Assembly: GCA_049325275.1 (NCBI GenBank) | Contig: JBMOLU010000086.1 | Span: 62,001-126,000, forward strand | DNA: 64,000 bases | Direction: 5' to 3' | Source: CAIQJJ01 sp049325275 | Lineage (GTDB): Bacteria; Chloroflexota; Anaerolineae; Anaerolineales; UBA4823 | Shown here: positions 34,192-43,275 of the stretch, one piece after another | Position numbering within the stretch: position 1 is the stretch's first letter | How the letters are laid out: the number at the start of each line of letters is the position of its first letter | The notes under the pieces: model-generated | Database searches by the model: none | What the model was told of the DNA's origin: nothing | Seen by the model: the letters and a program-made list of their open reading frames with translations, nothing else | Position numbers and translations under genes: made by a program

Positions 34192-35955
34192 ATGTATAAG
34201 ACGCATACCTGCGGAGAATTGCGCCCCGCTCACCAGGGACAGACCGTGACCCTGGCCGGCTGGGTCCACCGCCGCCGCGACCACGGCGGCCTGGTGTTCA
34301 TCGACCTGCGCGACCGTTATGGCATCACCCAGATCGTCGCCAACCCTGACATCAACGCCGAAGTGCACGATGCCATCGCCGACGTGCGCGCCGAGTGGGT
34401 GATTCGGGTGGAAGGCATCGTGGAGGCCCGGCCCAGCGAAATGGTTAACTCCAACCTGGAGACCGGCGAGATCGAGGTGTCTGCCCGCCACCTCACCGTG
34501 CTCAACCCGGCCAAGACGCCGCCTTTTGCGATCAACAAAGAAGATGAACTGGTGGATGAAACCTTGCGCCTGAAATATCGCTATCTCGATCTGCGCCGCC
34601 CGCGCATGGCCCGCAACCTGGTGCTGCGCCACAAAATGGTCAAGTTCATTCGGGATTATATGGATCAGGAAGGCTTCATCGAAGTCGAGACGCCCATCCT
34701 TTTCAAGACCACGCCCGAAGGGGCGCGTGACTACCTGGTGCCCTCACGCGTCCATCCGGGGGAATTCTATGCCCTGCCGCAGTCACCGCAGCAGCTCAAA
34801 CAGTTGCTGATGGTGGCAGGCGTCGAACGCTATTTCCAGATTGCCCGTTGCTTCCGCGACGAGGATTTGCGCGGCGACCGGCAGCCCGAGTTCACCCAAC
34901 TCGACCTGGAGATGTCGTACGTTCACCGCGACGACATTCTGGCCGTGGTCGAAGGCCTGTTCACGGCCATGGTGCCGGCCCTCGTGCCGCATAAGCGCCT
35001 GTACAGTTCTCCCTGGCCCAAGTTCTCTCACAGCGAAGTGATGGATCGCTACGGCGTGGACAAGCCCGACCTGCGTTTTGGGCTTGAGCTGGTGGATGTG
35101 GGCGAAATCTTCACGCAAAGCGAATTCAAGGTCTTTCAGGGCGCCTTGGGCAGCGGCGCCGTGATCAAGTGCATCGTTGCGCCGGGTTGTGCTGCGTACA
35201 GCCGCAAGGAGCAGGATGACCTGGTCGAGTTTGCCAAGGCGCAGGGCGCCAGGGGCCTGGTCACGCTGGGGCTGGCCGCCGACGGCCTCAAGGGCAGCGG
35301 GGCCAAGTTCGTCAGCGAGGCCGAGGTCGCACAGTTGCGTCAGAAGACCGGCGCCCAAGAAGGCGACCTGATCCTTTTCGTCGCCGATCAGAAGGCCGTT
35401 GCCAACAAGACACTTGGCCAGTTGCGCTTGCTCTTCCGCGACCGCCTCAACCTCGCCGACAAGAGCATCCTGGCGTTTGCCTGGGTGGTCGATTTTCCCA
35501 TGTTCGAGTGGAACGAGGAAGAGAAGAAGTGGGATGCCGCCCACCATCCCTTCACCATGCCGCGCATGGAACACCTCGACCGATTCGAAACCGATCCGGG
35601 TTCCATTCTCTCGGATGCCTACGACATGGTCTGCAACGGCTACGAAGTGGCTTCAGGTTCGATCCGTATCCATCGCAGCGACATCCAGCGCAAGGTATTT
35701 GAGCTGCTCGGCTTGAGCGAGGAAGAAATCGAGCAGAAGTTCGGGCACCTGATCGAAGCCTTCCAGTTCGGTGCGCCGCCGCATGGCGGCATGGCCCCGG
35801 GGATCGATCGCATCGTCATGCTCTTTGCCGACGAGCCGAACATCCGTGAGGTGATCCCCTTCCCGAAAAACCAGGCCGCGCGCGATGTGATGGCCGATGC
35901 GCCCTCCGCAGCGGATGCGAAGCAGCTCAAAGAATTGCATTTGAAGGTTGTGTAA
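34192..35955 (+). CDS. aspS: Aspartyl-tRNA synthetase
   Basis: A 587-residue class IIb synthetase that charges tRNA-Asp. It has the N-terminal OB-fold anticodon domain (1-105), motif 2 (FRDEDLRGDRQPEFTQLDLE), the bacterial GAD insertion (about 300-400) and motif 3 (GMAPGIDRIVMLF). The ATG at 34192 has AAGGAGG at 34180-34186; an upstream TTG at 34168 lies in the terminator tail and is not the start. His31 in RRRDHGG matches the residue linked to relaxed tRNA-Asp/Asn recognition in non-discriminating enzymes such as that of Pseudomonas aeruginosa, whereas E. coli has Leu. Expression is probably controlled by the Asn/Asp attenuator upstream. asnS follows after 79 bases. Confidence 0.96.
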   Translation: MYKTHTCGELRPAHQGQTVTLAGWVHRRRDHGGLVFIDLRDRYGITQIVANPDINAEVHDAIADVRAEWVIRVEGIVEARPSEMVNSNLETGEIEVSARHLTVLNPAKTPPFAINKEDELVDETLRLKYRYLDLRRPRMARNLVLRHKMVKFIRDYMDQEGFIEVETPILFKTTPEGARDYLVPSRVHPGEFYALPQSPQQLKQLLMVAGVERYFQIARCFRDEDLRGDRQPEFTQLDLEMSYVHRDDILAVVEGLFTAMVPALVPHKRLYSSPWPKFSHSEVMDRYGVDKPDLRFGLELVDVGEIFTQSEFKVFQGALGSGAVIKCIVAPGCAAYSRKEQDDLVEFAKAQGARGLVTLGLAADGLKGSGAKFVSEAEVAQLRQKTGAQEGDLILFVADQKAVANKTLGQLRLLFRDRLNLADKSILAFAWVVDFPMFEWNEEEKKWDAAHHPFTMPRMEHLDRFETDPGSILSDAYDMVCNGYEVASGSIRIHRSDIQRKVFELLGLSEEEIEQKFGHLIEAFQFGAPPHGGMAPGIDRIVMLFADEPNIREVIPFPKNQAARDVMADAPSAADAKQLKELHLKVV

Positions 35956-36034
35956 GCGCGCCTGGAGAACGGAGAGTGGTAGTACAATTTGTCTGTGATT
36001 ACTCTCTATTCTCTCTCTTCGCTAAGGAGTTTCC

Positions 36035-37378
36035 ATGCCACCAGTTATTCGTGTCGATCAAATCGCCGCTTACGAAGGCCAGGACGTGACCGTGCAGGGA
36101 TGGGTCTATAACCGCACGCACAAAGGCAAGCTGGTTTTCCTGCTCGTACGTGACGGTTCAGGCTTTGTGCAGTGTGTCGCTTTCAAAAACGATCTGCCTG
36201 AAGGGCTTTTCGAAGCCTTGACGCATGTTTCACAAGAATCTTCTGTGGCCGTCAGCGGCAGTGTGCGCGCCGATCCGCGCTCGCCGGGTATCCCAGGGGG
36301 CTACGAGATCGGCATCAAGGACGTTCAGGTGATCCAGCTTGCGGGTGAAGACTATCCCATGGCGCTCAAAGAGCATGGCCCCGATTTTGCCCTCGATCAC
36401 CGCCACTTATGGATGCGTATGCCCAGCCAGTGGGCGGTTTTACGCGTGCGCGCCACCGTCATGGCCGCCATCCGGGAGTGGCTCGACGGCCACGGTTTCA
36501 TCAACATGGATACGCCCATCCTGACGCCGGCAGCTTGTGAAGGGACCACCACGCTGTTCGAGACGCCCTACTTCGACGAGGGGAAAGCCTACCTGGCCCA
36601 GAGCGGGCAACTGTATAACGAAGCCAATATCTTTGCCTTTGGCAAGGTCTACTGCTTCGGCCCCACCTTCCGCGCCGAAAAATCCAAAACCCGCCGTCAC
36701 CTGACCGAGTTTTGGATGGTCGAACCGGAGATCGCTTTCTGCGATCTCGATCAGTTGATGGAAGTTGAAGAGCAGTTTGTCTCTCACATCGTCCAGCGCG
36801 TACTGCGCGAACGCCAGCCCGAGCTAAAGTCGCTTGGGCGCGACACGACCGTCCTGGAGAAGATCGCCCCACCGTTCCCGCGTATTTCTTACGATGACGC
36901 CCTGGCGATGATCCAGCAAATTCGCGCCGAGACGGATGACCCCGAAAAGAAAGAATTGCTCCAGATCGAGTGGGGCATGGATTTCGGCTCTCCCCACGAA
37001 ACCGAGTTGACGTCCCGCTTCGAGAAGCCGGTGCTTGTGTACGGCTATCCGACTCAGGTCAAGGCGTTTTACATGGAACCCTGGCCGGGCCGGCCGGAAG
37101 TCTGTAAAAGCGTGGATTTGCTCGCTCCGGAGGGGTATGGTGAAATCATTGGCGGCAGCGAGCGCATGTCCAGCCACGATCTGTTGTTGCAGCGCATCCA
37201 CGAGCACAAACTGCCTGAAGAAGCCTTCAGATGGTATCTCGATTTGCGCAAGTACGGCAGCGTACCCCACAGTGGCTTTGGCATGGGCGTCGAACGTACG
37301 GTGGCCTGGTTGTGCGGTATCGAACACATTCGCGAGGCCATTCCCTACCCGCGCACGATCAAGCGGGTGTACCCCTGA
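36035..37378 (+). CDS. asnS: Asparaginyl-tRNA synthetase
   Basis: A 447-residue class IIb synthetase with an N-terminal OB-fold (1-105) and catalytic core containing motif 2 (FRAEKSKTRRHLTEFWMVEP) and motif 3 (GFGMGVERTVAWLCG). The MVEPE stretch after motif 2 distinguishes it from AspRS. The ribosome binding site is AAGGAG five bases before the ATG. Only 79 bases separate it from aspS, with no terminator seen, so the aspS attenuator probably controls both genes. A TACAAT at 35983-35988 might be an additional weak promoter. A 104-bp inverted-repeat element follows immediately after the stop. Confidence 0.95.
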   Translation: MPPVIRVDQIAAYEGQDVTVQGWVYNRTHKGKLVFLLVRDGSGFVQCVAFKNDLPEGLFEALTHVSQESSVAVSGSVRADPRSPGIPGGYEIGIKDVQVIQLAGEDYPMALKEHGPDFALDHRHLWMRMPSQWAVLRVRATVMAAIREWLDGHGFINMDTPILTPAACEGTTTLFETPYFDEGKAYLAQSGQLYNEANIFAFGKVYCFGPTFRAEKSKTRRHLTEFWMVEPEIAFCDLDQLMEVEEQFVSHIVQRVLRERQPELKSLGRDTTVLEKIAPPFPRISYDDALAMIQQIRAETDDPEKKELLQIEWGMDFGSPHETELTSRFEKPVLVYGYPTQVKAFYMEPWPGRPEVCKSVDLLAPEGYGEIIGGSERMSSHDLLLQRIHEHKLPEEAFRWYLDLRKYGSVPHSGFGMGVERTVAWLCGIEHIREAIPYPRTIKRVYP

Positions 37379-37380
37379 GA

Positions 37381-37486
37381 AGCTGTCTGAAAAGCAAGGC
37401 GCGACGCACTTTGCCGATGAGAAACAGGTGTTACCTATCCTTCATGGAAGTGCGTCGCACCAGTCAGCGGTATTTTTCAGACAGTC
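37381..37486. repeat. MITE-like or structured inverted-repeat element
   Basis: Two nested perfect 11-bp inverted repeats: CTGTCTGAAAA (37383-37393) with TTTTCAGACAG (37474-37484), and GCGACGCACTT (37401-37411) with AAGTGCGTCGC (37448-37458). The CTGTCTGAAAA ends resemble terminal inverted repeats of some insertion sequences, so a miniature transposable element is possible. No target-site duplication is obvious. It begins two bases after the asnS stop. Confidence 0.6.
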
Positions 37487-37516
37487 TTTGCGTGTTTTCG
37501 TCTGGTAAACAACCAA

Positions 37517-37555
37517 AAAACGGGTGTGCGGCTTAGAACGTCGCACACCCGTTTT
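37517..37555. terminator. Bidirectional intrinsic terminator between asnS and the DUF11 gene
   Basis: AAAACGGGTGTGCG (37517-37530) pairs perfectly with CGCACACCCGTTTT (37542-37555) over 14 bp with an 11-base loop. The A-run on one side and T-run on the other make it usable in both directions between the converging genes. Confidence 0.8.
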
Positions 37556-37564
37556 CGAATCAAC

Positions 37565-37590
37565 CACGCTTCTTGGATGCAAGAAGCGTG
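37565..37590. repeat. Perfect 11-bp hairpin
   Basis: CACGCTTCTTG (37565-37575) and CAAGAAGCGTG (37580-37590) with a four-base loop. No T-run follows; it lies between two other hairpins downstream of the DUF11 gene. Confidence 0.7.
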
Positions 37591-37592
37591 CA

Positions 37593-37636
37593 CATGGGAA
37601 ACACCACACCGGGCTGGCCGGTGGGTGTTTCCCATG
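37593..37636 (-). terminator. 13-bp hairpin directly after the DUF11 gene
   Basis: CATGGGAAACACC (37593-37605) pairs perfectly with GGTGTTTCCCATG (37624-37636). It begins 14 bases after the DUF11 stop on the minus strand. There is no T-run, so it may protect the 3' end, with the stem at 37517-37555 terminating. Confidence 0.55.
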
Positions 37637-37649
37637 CTTTATTTTACGG

Positions 37650-40600
37650 TCAACGTATCAGGATCGGCAGGTAAACCCGCTCGCTGCCCGGCGGAGGCAG
37701 GGGTTGATCGGTGACGAAAACGGGTGCGGTTTCGCCCAGGTTCGGGATCGAACCGCTGTTGCTTTGCGCACTGACCAGATTGTAGTACGTGCCGGTTGGG
37801 ACTCCGATGCCGATGCGAACCCTGAAAACGATTTCCACTTTGCAGCCATTAGGGCCGCAGTTGGCCGGCAGGTTCAGGCCCGTCCAGACCGGTTGGGTAC
37901 CATTTGGCCCCAGGGAGGCCGGTACTGGGCCTTTGATCATGTCGACGTAAGTGAAGCCGGTCGGCAGCGTATCGGTGATGCGGATCTGCGTATAGGCCAC
38001 TTCGCTCAGGTTGATCAGGGTGACGGTGTAGGGAATGATGCTGCCCGGGTTGGCGCGATCCACCCCGACCCGTTTGATGATGGACACCGACGGAACAACA
38101 CTGACCGGGTTGGCTGTGATGGATTGAATCGTGACTTCGTTGTCTGTGGCGGCCAGCTTGTTGTAGTACTCTCCATACAGGGTGGCAGAACGCATCCGTA
38201 TACGCCAACTGTTCCCGCCCGGTTGAATGGTTGCATTCCGCCAGACAAGCTGGTTGGTTTCTTCGTTCACTTCAGGTTCTGGACCGATGACCATGGAAAC
38301 ATAGCTGAAGCCGTTTGGCATGATATCGGTGATCGAGTCGATCACAAAGGGATAGGTGTCTTTGTTTACGACGGTGACCACGTACTCGACCAGCGAATCG
38401 GGCGGCACCCAGTCGGTAATGGGGGTTTTTATCAGCGTCACGGGATACGGGTCGACGACGATAAGGCCGTTTCCGTTTGGTTTGACGCCGGTATCGAGGC
38501 GCCCGACGCAGCCATTTGACGCAGTTGCGCTCCAGGTGGGGACGAGGGAACGCGTCGGTGGGGGCACGGGTGTTTCCGGCGCTCCTGGGATTTGAAGGGT
38601 GAAAATGAACAGGGTTTCGGTGTGACCGGGCAAGGTTAAGTTGCTCCAGGTCAGCGTCTGGCCGTTGACGGCCGGCGCCGGCCCCTGTTGTATTCCGACA
38701 TACGTGGGGGTGTAGTAGAGGTCTGTGGGCAAAGTCAGTACGAGGTTGACGTTCGTCAACGTGTCTGCGGATTGGTTATCCAGGCTCAAGGTGTAGCTGA
38801 CCACCGAACCGGGCGGCGTCGTACGGCGGTAGGGAAGCAGGTCTACGAGCACGTGCGGATTGACGGTGAGCGGTGCAAGGTTCGTTGCATTGTACGCGTA
38901 GAAAGCGCTTGGCGTCGTGTAGTACTGCCGGACACTGCCGGTTGTGTTCCAGTAAACCCTCGGTAAGAGGTTACAACCGACGTCTGTCGTCACGCGTGCG
39001 GTAAAGCTCCCCGTCCACGTTTCATCGGGGGCGATCGGGTAATCCGGATCCACCGGGATCAACGCTACCTGGCTGTTCGAGCCGCCGACCTGGTAAAAGC
39101 CTGACGGTAACGTGTCTTCGATTCTATCGAGTGTGAAGGTTTCGTTGACGAGACTGGTGTTGTAGAGCGTGATTTCGTACTCCACCTCGCCGCCCGGATA
39201 GATGCTGGAGGGCGTAACGGTCTTGTTGATCTTCATCGGTGAATCGAGGAAAAAGCACGCCAGGTTTACGCGCTCGGGAATATAAGCATCCGGTGAAGAG
39301 GCCTTGACCCCGTTACAGTAGGTTCTCAACCAGTCTCCGTCGGCAATGGCGGCAAAAGCAATTTGGAGGTTCATTTTCGATGGAACCGAAAGATAGGGGT
39401 CCTGCCACACGATCGGGTTCTCATCGTATCCGGGTAGCGGATTAGGCCCTTCGGTCATGTAGTAGTAGTGCGTTTTTCGCGAATCACTGCTGCTCTGGAT
39501 GGTATCGGTAAGGCGGATGCCGTCGATCAGGAATGGCCCGACGTTCTTGAGCGTGATGGTGTAAAAGATGGTCACGCCGGGTTGGGTGATATTGTTGGAG
39601 ACAATCTTTTCCATGATCATGGCCGCTTTTACGCGTACGCGGGCCAGGTTGATCTCTTTTCTGTAGGCTGCTTCAGGATGATAAGCGTTTAACGTGTTGA
39701 AATACTCGGTAAGGGTCGCGTTGACGTTGATGTAGGTCTGGCGTGGAATTTGCACGACGAACGATCGGGTTACCTTTCCCCAGGCGGGGAGGGAACTGAT
39801 CGTCCAGGCCAGTTCGCGCCCATTGTTCAACACCGTCGGTGCCGGGTCGCCGTAGGCCGGGCGCAGGTAGGTGAACGGGACAGGATTGCCAGGCAGCGTG
39901 TCGGTAAGTGCAACGTTGGTCAGGTTTTCATTTAGAGGGTTGTAAACGGTGATTGTGTAGGTCACTTCCTCGGTTGGGAAGACCTCCGGTATCGTGCTCA
40001 CCATGGTTGCCGCGAAGGCCTGCTTCTCCAGCAAGGGCCTTACGATAGACGCTGCATGAATCTTTCCGAGGACGTCGGCCAGCTTAATCTCCGAAGCGCG
40101 TGCCCGATAAGCATTATTGGCGTTGACGATACTGGTGTTGGTAACTGCATCGATAGCAACATACACGCGGAAGTGGAGCGTTAGCTGCTCACCCGGATAG
40201 AGCGGGCCGGCGATGTGCCACACGACGGCGTTGGCATCGCTCACGTACTGGCTGCCCTGGTCGGAATCCAGGTACGTGGTTTTTGCCGGTAGGGCATCGG
40301 TAATCACCAGGTTGGTTGCCTCGATAGAATCTTGGCGCTCGATGTTCGAAACGGTGATGGTGTAGGCGAGGATGTGCCCCGGTAGTACGCGGGTTGGGCC
40401 GACGATTTTTGTCAGTTCGAGCAAGGGTCCGCATACCACGGCGACCGTATCGTCCTGATCGCCGGTAATCCCGCTCTGGTTCGAAAAAATCTTGACGGCG
40501 TTGCCGATAAAAATCGGCGACTTGGTGGCTACCGGTTCGACCGTTGTGTAAACCGTCGTGTAGAAGGTGATGTTACCGGATGCGTTGGCTGGCAGGGAGG

Positions 40601-40991
40601 GAATCGTCCACTCCATCGCCAGCGGGCCGTTTCGTTGATACTGGATGCTTGGGTCGCTTGCCAGGTAAACGCCGTGATAGACCTGTCCCTTGCCCAACGT
40701 ATCTGAAATGATCACGTTGGCGATGCTGCCCCCGGTTGTGTTGGTGTAACGGATGGTGAAGGTCAGCGAGCCACCCGGCCGTACCAGGTTGTCTTCGCGT
40801 GGTGTGTCGACTAGCGTTGTGACCGCCAGGCTGGCTTGAACGGCTTCCGGCATGTGTGGATCTTCGGGTGGCTGTTCTTGCTGTAAGCTCGTGGCCTGGG
40901 CGCTTTGCAGAAAGACAAACACCAAAACCAGACCGAGCACCATAGCCCATACGATGGCGCCAAATCGAAGCTTTTTTTGTGGTTGACTCAT
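37650..40991 (-). CDS. Secreted DUF11-repeat surface protein with VYLPILIR tail
   Basis: A 1113-residue protein. The signal peptide is MSQPQKKLRFGAIVWAMVLG and the hydrophobic stretch after it. Then come about eight to nine DUF11-type Ig-like units, each with a V-x-Y-T-I-T-V/L-x-N strand and a TDTLP turn. The extreme C-terminus is a Pro-rich linker (PLPPPGSE) followed by RVYLPILIR. The same ending occurs on the secreted nuclease at 54011-58024, suggesting a shared sorting or anchoring signal. The ATG at 40991 was chosen because AGGAG precedes it. Probably part of the cell surface; DUF11 repeats are structural or adhesive, no catalytic domain is seen. Confidence 0.85.
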   Translation of the reverse strand: MSQPQKKLRFGAIVWAMVLGLVLVFVFLQSAQATSLQQEQPPEDPHMPEAVQASLAVTTLVDTPREDNLVRPGGSLTFTIRYTNTTGGSIANVIISDTLGKGQVYHGVYLASDPSIQYQRNGPLAMEWTIPSLPANASGNITFYTTVYTTVEPVATKSPIFIGNAVKIFSNQSGITGDQDDTVAVVCGPLLELTKIVGPTRVLPGHILAYTITVSNIERQDSIEATNLVITDALPAKTTYLDSDQGSQYVSDANAVVWHIAGPLYPGEQLTLHFRVYVAIDAVTNTSIVNANNAYRARASEIKLADVLGKIHAASIVRPLLEKQAFAATMVSTIPEVFPTEEVTYTITVYNPLNENLTNVALTDTLPGNPVPFTYLRPAYGDPAPTVLNNGRELAWTISSLPAWGKVTRSFVVQIPRQTYINVNATLTEYFNTLNAYHPEAAYRKEINLARVRVKAAMIMEKIVSNNITQPGVTIFYTITLKNVGPFLIDGIRLTDTIQSSSDSRKTHYYYMTEGPNPLPGYDENPIVWQDPYLSVPSKMNLQIAFAAIADGDWLRTYCNGVKASSPDAYIPERVNLACFFLDSPMKINKTVTPSSIYPGGEVEYEITLYNTSLVNETFTLDRIEDTLPSGFYQVGGSNSQVALIPVDPDYPIAPDETWTGSFTARVTTDVGCNLLPRVYWNTTGSVRQYYTTPSAFYAYNATNLAPLTVNPHVLVDLLPYRRTTPPGSVVSYTLSLDNQSADTLTNVNLVLTLPTDLYYTPTYVGIQQGPAPAVNGQTLTWSNLTLPGHTETLFIFTLQIPGAPETPVPPPTRSLVPTWSATASNGCVGRLDTGVKPNGNGLIVVDPYPVTLIKTPITDWVPPDSLVEYVVTVVNKDTYPFVIDSITDIMPNGFSYVSMVIGPEPEVNEETNQLVWRNATIQPGGNSWRIRMRSATLYGEYYNKLAATDNEVTIQSITANPVSVVPSVSIIKRVGVDRANPGSIIPYTVTLINLSEVAYTQIRITDTLPTGFTYVDMIKGPVPASLGPNGTQPVWTGLNLPANCGPNGCKVEIVFRVRIGIGVPTGTYYNLVSAQSNSGSIPNLGETAPVFVTDQPLPPPGSERVYLPILIR

Positions 40992-41244
40992 CTTTTTACT
41001 CCTGAAAAATAAAATTTTCTTCTCTTGCAAGAAGTTAACGGTCTTCTTTTTCGCAGAAGATATTCCTGTTCGGAGTTACCCCCATTGAAACTGGAAGAGC
41101 CATGTCCATAGATTAGTGAAGTACAAACGCCAGTAGAAACGTGTGGGTTGTGGCATGAGTTTGGAAATTGCGGTGGTGAGGATGCCCCATCGTCACGATA
41201 ATCCCACATTCATATACTGTAAGGATACCATTATTCTTTGTTTT

Positions 41245-42024
41245 TTACACGGTGTTTTTTTGCGGTTTTCCCAAGGCCCAGAACGTGGGTACGAAAAGCA
41301 CACGTTCGCCACGTGTGCGCGACTGTCGTTCGATTTCGTATAACGCCGGAAGCCTGTCCTGCTGCCATGCATCGGGGAGTTGAGCCAGGTCATCTTGTAG
41401 AACCTGCCACTCCAGTTCCCATGCGCTTTGCGATGCCGGCCATTGCCCGCCCAAGACACCTGTTTCGATATTTTCCAGCCCTGCTTGTAGAAAAATGCTG
41501 GCCAGTTTGCGACCAACCTGTGGGTCGGCTCCCTGCTGCCGTAGCGCCTCGCTTTGCCACGCGCCTAACAGCGACAGTGGTTCAGGGTAGTCGATGCGCC
41601 CCCCGTAGTCGGGTTCGGCCAGGGCCAGAACCCAGCCGCCAGGCTGTGTGACGCGCGCCATTTCGCCTACGATCGTTACGGGGTCACCTGCCCAAAGCAA
41701 CACGAAGTGGCATAGCGTAACGTTGAAAGTTTGCGCCGGATAAGGCAGGAGCTTTGCATTCGCGCAGGCCAGGATGTTCGAATACTGCTTTGCCTGCCTC
41801 AACCGTTCGCTGTCGATGTCCACGCCGAACGCTTGCAGGCCAAGGCTTTGCAGTTCCCCAAACAGCACACCCGTGCCGCAGCCAACATCCAGAACACGCC
41901 GGGCGTGATGGATTCCGATGCGGTTGTAAAGGTATTGGCGCAGGTCCTGTGTCCAACCTGCCTGTTGTCCGAAGCGGATATGTTCGTCGTTGGTGGGTTT
42001 CAGATGGCTCAAGATGCGCGCCAA
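41245..42024 (-). CDS. Class I SAM-dependent methyltransferase of the radical-SAM cassette
   Basis: A 259-residue Methyltransf_11-type enzyme. Motif I is RVLDVGCGTGVLFG (43-56), motif II is GVDIDSERL, and the post-I and motif IV regions read LPYPAQTFNVTLC and LLWAGDP. The substrate is unknown. It is the last of four minus-strand genes (MFS exporter, radical SAM, cysteine-less paralogue, methyltransferase), starting 37 bases after the preceding stop, so it is probably part of the same modification pathway. Confidence 0.75.
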   Translation of the reverse strand: MARILSHLKPTNDEHIRFGQQAGWTQDLRQYLYNRIGIHHARRVLDVGCGTGVLFGELQSLGLQAFGVDIDSERLRQAKQYSNILACANAKLLPYPAQTFNVTLCHFVLLWAGDPVTIVGEMARVTQPGGWVLALAEPDYGGRIDYPEPLSLLGAWQSEALRQQGADPQVGRKLASIFLQAGLENIETGVLGGQWPASQSAWELEWQVLQDDLAQLPDAWQQDRLPALYEIERQSRTRGERVLFVPTFWALGKPQKNTV

Positions 42025-42061
42025 GGGTATTTTCTACTGAACAGGATACGAAGTTTTCACG

Positions 42062-43225
42062 CTAACGTCCCGCCGCCTTCCAGATGCTCTCGAAGGAGTC
42101 GTGCAAGAAGTTGCCCAGTACTTGATTCACCCCCTGCGCCGGGAGCACGTCGCCATCCGGTTCCACATACAGCCAGGCGCGGCCGGCGCCGTCAGGTTGG
42201 GCTTCTGTATCGGTTTCCAGCGTAACCGGGTTGAAGGTGGAATAGGGCACGGGTAAATCCCAGACCAGGGTCAGGCCCTGCGTGGCTGCATGATCGCGCA
42301 GGTGTTCCAATGTCGTCCGCAGGGTGTCGTCGGTGGCCGTCAGTGAAATAGCGCGAATATCGCTCTCTGCCAGCTTGTCGACGACCCAGCTCATGCGGGC
42401 CGCATTTTCGGGGGTAATGGTCAGGTGGACGACGAGGGATATATCGGCTGAAAGGGCGTTGCTCAAGGCCGCAGCGACGTCCAGATTTTCGGGCCGGAGG
42501 TTGAGCATGATGTGGTCCAGCCCGGTTTGCAGAATTTCGTTCAGGTAATCGGGATTTCCCAGCTTGCGGCCGTCGGTCAGCAGGCCCGAGACCTGACCCA
42601 ACTGCTCGGCGTAGCGGATCAACTCGGGCAAATCGCCGCGCAGCGTCGCTTCTCCGCCGGTGAAGACGACGTGTGGAATGCCGGCCTGCCAGGCTTTGTC
42701 GAGGATCGCTTTCCACTCCTCGGTGGTCAGTTCACGCTCGACGCGCTTGGTGGGGGCATATTCGGGGTTGGTGCCATCGGGCAAGTGGTAGGTCAGGGCG
42801 CAGTCCAGCCGAAAGGGGGCCGAGACGGGCTGCGAATAGGGCGCAAAGCGGTCGAAGTTGAGGTAAGTGACCGGGTCGAGGTCGGGCGTGCTGACCAGCG
42901 TCATCAGGCGCTCTTTCAGATCACGATAGTCTTTCTTGGCCTGCGAGACGCGCACGCGGTAGCGCTCGGCAATGGCTTTCGCTGCGTCGTCGTCCGGTGT
43001 TCCCTGCACCAGGTGATAGGCGTATTCAGTGGCCGTTGGGTTAAGGTGCATGACCGTGGATGCGTTGAGGATCAGAACCCCATCGCCGTCTGGCTCGACA
43101 CGCAGGTGCAGACGGTAGGGGAGTTCTGCATCCGGTGGGGCCTGATAGTGATAGGTGCCTGCAGCCAGAGGGGGAGGCGGTGTGGACGAAAACTGGCGTT
43201 TGAGGAACTCGCGAATGGATGTCAT
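42062..43225 (-). CDS. Cysteine-less paralogue of a PqqD-radical SAM protein (pseudo-enzyme)
   Basis: A 387-residue protein aligned along its whole length with the next gene upstream. A PqqD-like N-terminal domain (about 36-110: LRVEPDGDGVLILNASTVMH) is followed by a radical-SAM-like barrel with the GGE motif kept (VVFTGGEATL, 187-196). Where the paralogue has its CxxxCxxC cluster motif, this protein reads YHLPDGTNPEYAP, without any cysteine. The SPASM region is shortened and its PCQS is PAQG. Only one Cys (142) remains. It cannot bind the usual [4Fe-4S] clusters and is probably a binding or regulatory partner of the active enzyme. AAGGAG precedes the ATG. The frame is intact over 387 codons, so it is not a decaying gene. 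Confidence 0.8.
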   Translation of the reverse strand: MTSIREFLKRQFSSTPPPPLAAGTYHYQAPPDAELPYRLHLRVEPDGDGVLILNASTVMHLNPTATEYAYHLVQGTPDDDAAKAIAERYRVRVSQAKKDYRDLKERLMTLVSTPDLDPVTYLNFDRFAPYSQPVSAPFRLDCALTYHLPDGTNPEYAPTKRVERELTTEEWKAILDKAWQAGIPHVVFTGGEATLRGDLPELIRYAEQLGQVSGLLTDGRKLGNPDYLNEILQTGLDHIMLNLRPENLDVAAALSNALSADISLVVHLTITPENAARMSWVVDKLAESDIRAISLTATDDTLRTTLEHLRDHAATQGLTLVWDLPVPYSTFNPVTLETDTEAQPDGAGRAWLYVEPDGDVLPAQGVNQVLGNFLHDSFESIWKAAGR

Positions 43226-43275
43226 GGCTTACTCCTTGGAACGGTTGCAGGCTTGGAAGGTTGCCGGTGTACGGG

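Noticed and set aside
40988..41209. A 73-codon minus-strand frame as RiPP precursor for the radical SAM pair
   Set aside because: No ribosome binding site, no leader/core pattern, and its end runs over the ribosome binding site of the DUF11 gene. It could not be supported as a gene.
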